Assembly: GCA_014860355.1 (NCBI GenBank)
Contig: JACZJV010000012.1
Location: 112,212-176,211 of the forward strand
Direction of reading: 5' to 3'
DNA length: 64,000 nt
DNA from: Burkholderiales bacterium
GTDB taxonomy: Bacteria > Pseudomonadota > Gammaproteobacteria > Burkholderiales > SG8-39
The stretch's first letter is position 1. Every line of letters starts with the position of its first letter. The translations under genes and the position numbers were made by a program. The notes beneath the pieces are model-generated. The model saw only the letters and a program-made list of their open reading frames with translations, did not search any database and had not been told where the DNA came from. This document shows positions 63,154-64,000 of this stretch, piece after piece.

Positions 63154-64000
63154 ATGAAAACCCTGCTGTTGGTGGATGGCTCGTCCTACCTGTATCGCGC
63201 GTTCCACGCGCTGCCGGACTTGCGCAACGCACGCGGCGAGCCTACGGGCGCGATCTATGGCGTGCTCAACATGCTACGACGGCTCGCCGCCGACTACAAG
63301 CCGGACTATCTCGCCTGCGTGTTCGACGCCAAGGGCAAGACTTTCCGCGACGACTGGTATGCCGAGTACAAGGCCAATCGTCCGTCGATGCCGGAGGACC
63401 TCGTGCGCCAGATCGAGCCTTTGCACCAGGCCGTCGCCGCGCTCGGCTGGCCGCTGCTGATGATCGAGGGGGTCGAGGCCGACGACGTCATCGGCACGCT
63501 TGCGCGCCAGGCCGCCGAGGCCGACATGCGCTGCGTGATCTCGACCGGGGACAAGGACCTGACGCAACTGGTGAACGAGAACGTCACCTTGATCAACACC
63601 ATGAACAACGAGCGCCTCGACGAAGCCGGGGTCGAGGCCAAGTTCGGCGTGCCGCCGCGCCTGATCCTCGACTACCTCACTTTGGTCGGCGACAGCGTCG
63701 ACAACGTTCCCGGCGTGGACAAAGTCGGCCCCAAGACTGCGGTGAAATGGCTGTCCAAGTACGGATCGCTGGATGAAGTGGTCGCGCACGCGCAGGACAT
63801 CGGCGGCGCCGTAGGCGAGAATCTGCGCCGCGCGCTGCCCTGGCTGCCGCAGGCGAAAAAGCTGCTCACCGTCTATTGCGACGTTCCCTTGCCGGTCAAA
63901 CCGGAGGAACTGCTGGCGCAGCCGCAGGCGGAGGCGGCGCTCACCGATCTATTCCAGCGCTTCGGCTTCAAGAGCTGGCTCAGGGACGCAGCGCAGCCCG
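63154..64000 (+). CDS. polA: DNA polymerase I, N-terminal part (runs off the window)
   Basis: The ATG at 63154 begins a frame open to the end of the window (282 codons). The visible part is the 5'-3' exonuclease domain: LLVDGSSYLYRAFHALP, then VFDAKGKTFRDDWYAEYKANR, then IEGVEADDVIGTLA and STGDKDLTQLV with the metal-binding acidic residues. LVGDSVDNVPGVDKVGPKTA (about 184-203) is the helix-hairpin-helix motif. The 3'-5' exonuclease and polymerase domains must lie beyond base 64000. It is divergent from the LOG gene. Confidence 0.95.
   Translation, partial: MKTLLLVDGSSYLYRAFHALPDLRNARGEPTGAIYGVLNMLRRLAADYKPDYLACVFDAKGKTFRDDWYAEYKANRPSMPEDLVRQIEPLHQAVAALGWPLLMIEGVEADDVIGTLARQAAEADMRCVISTGDKDLTQLVNENVTLINTMNNERLDEAGVEAKFGVPPRLILDYLTLVGDSVDNVPGVDKVGPKTAVKWLSKYGSLDEVVAHAQDIGGAVGENLRRALPWLPQAKKLLTVYCDVPLPVKPEELLAQPQAEAALTDLFQRFGFKSWLRDAAQP

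Overview
The window is GC-rich, densely coding bacterial chromosome. Its conserved gene neighbourhoods point to a betaproteobacterium, most likely near the Rhodocyclales/Nitrosomonadales. The telling neighbourhoods are ubiK-comM, a porin-glnK-amtB group, trkAH-ntrXY-DUF4390-rsmB, htpX-fmt-def divergent from a LysM gene, dprA-smg-topB, ubiEJB with a TIM44-like protein, phoBR, and the polA/LOG/DUF2782/thrB end. This placement is inference from gene order and protein families; no rRNA gene is present. I found no tRNA, CRISPR array, complete insertion sequence or prophage.

Layout. Positions 1-5.3 kb: the end of prmA, a DUF3426 zinc-ribbon protein, a PfkB-family kinase, then HIT, apaH, comM and ubiK on the minus strand. 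Positions 5.4-8.2 kb: a nitrogen-control unit. A good sigma-54 promoter and an NtrC-like site stand before an outer-membrane porin, glnK and amtB, and a clear terminator closes the unit. Positions 8.25-17.1 kb: the most accessory-looking part. A TetR regulator, a crotonase and a BadH-like dehydrogenase lie on one strand. An FAD/NAD reductase, a fumarylacetoacetase-type hydrolase, a benzoate-CoA-ligase-like enzyme, a CMD-family protein and a LigB-type extradiol dioxygenase lie on the other. A perfect 18-bp palindrome sits in the divergent spacer, and an MFS transporter follows. Together they look like one TetR-controlled regulon for an aromatic acid, possibly using CoA-thioester chemistry.

Positions 17.5-22.4 kb: metH behind a leader that carries an intrinsic terminator, then a RidA protein and a lipoprotein. 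Positions 22.4-33.3 kb, minus strand: potassium uptake (trkA, trkH), the NtrYX two-component system with a degenerate NtrX ATPase domain, DUF4390, rsmB, htpX, fmt and def. Positions 33.4-39 kb, plus strand: a LysM protein, dprA, smg and topB. A 41-bp piece of the topB 5' end is duplicated just upstream of topB. Positions 39-47.6 kb: rlmL, an internally duplicated membrane protein, isochorismatase-like, ilvA, hemJ, alpha/beta hydrolase, thioredoxin-like ferredoxin, VanZ-like, macrodomain and a sodium:solute symporter.

Positions 47.8-64 kb: ubiB, ubiJ, a TIM44-like protein and ubiE; then phoBR behind a recognisable Pho box; a 535-aa protein of unknown function; a second HIT protein; a 1,308-aa flavin/iron-sulfur oxidoreductase; a membrane protein; thrB; DUF2782; a LOG-family protein; and the first part of polA, which runs off the window.

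Working together: three regulatory circuits can be read from DNA sites next to their genes. These are nitrogen (sigma-54/NtrC at porin-glnK-amtB), phosphate (Pho box at phoBR) and a TetR/acyl-CoA-type circuit at the aromatic cluster. A fourth, attenuation of metH, is suggested by a terminator inside its leader.
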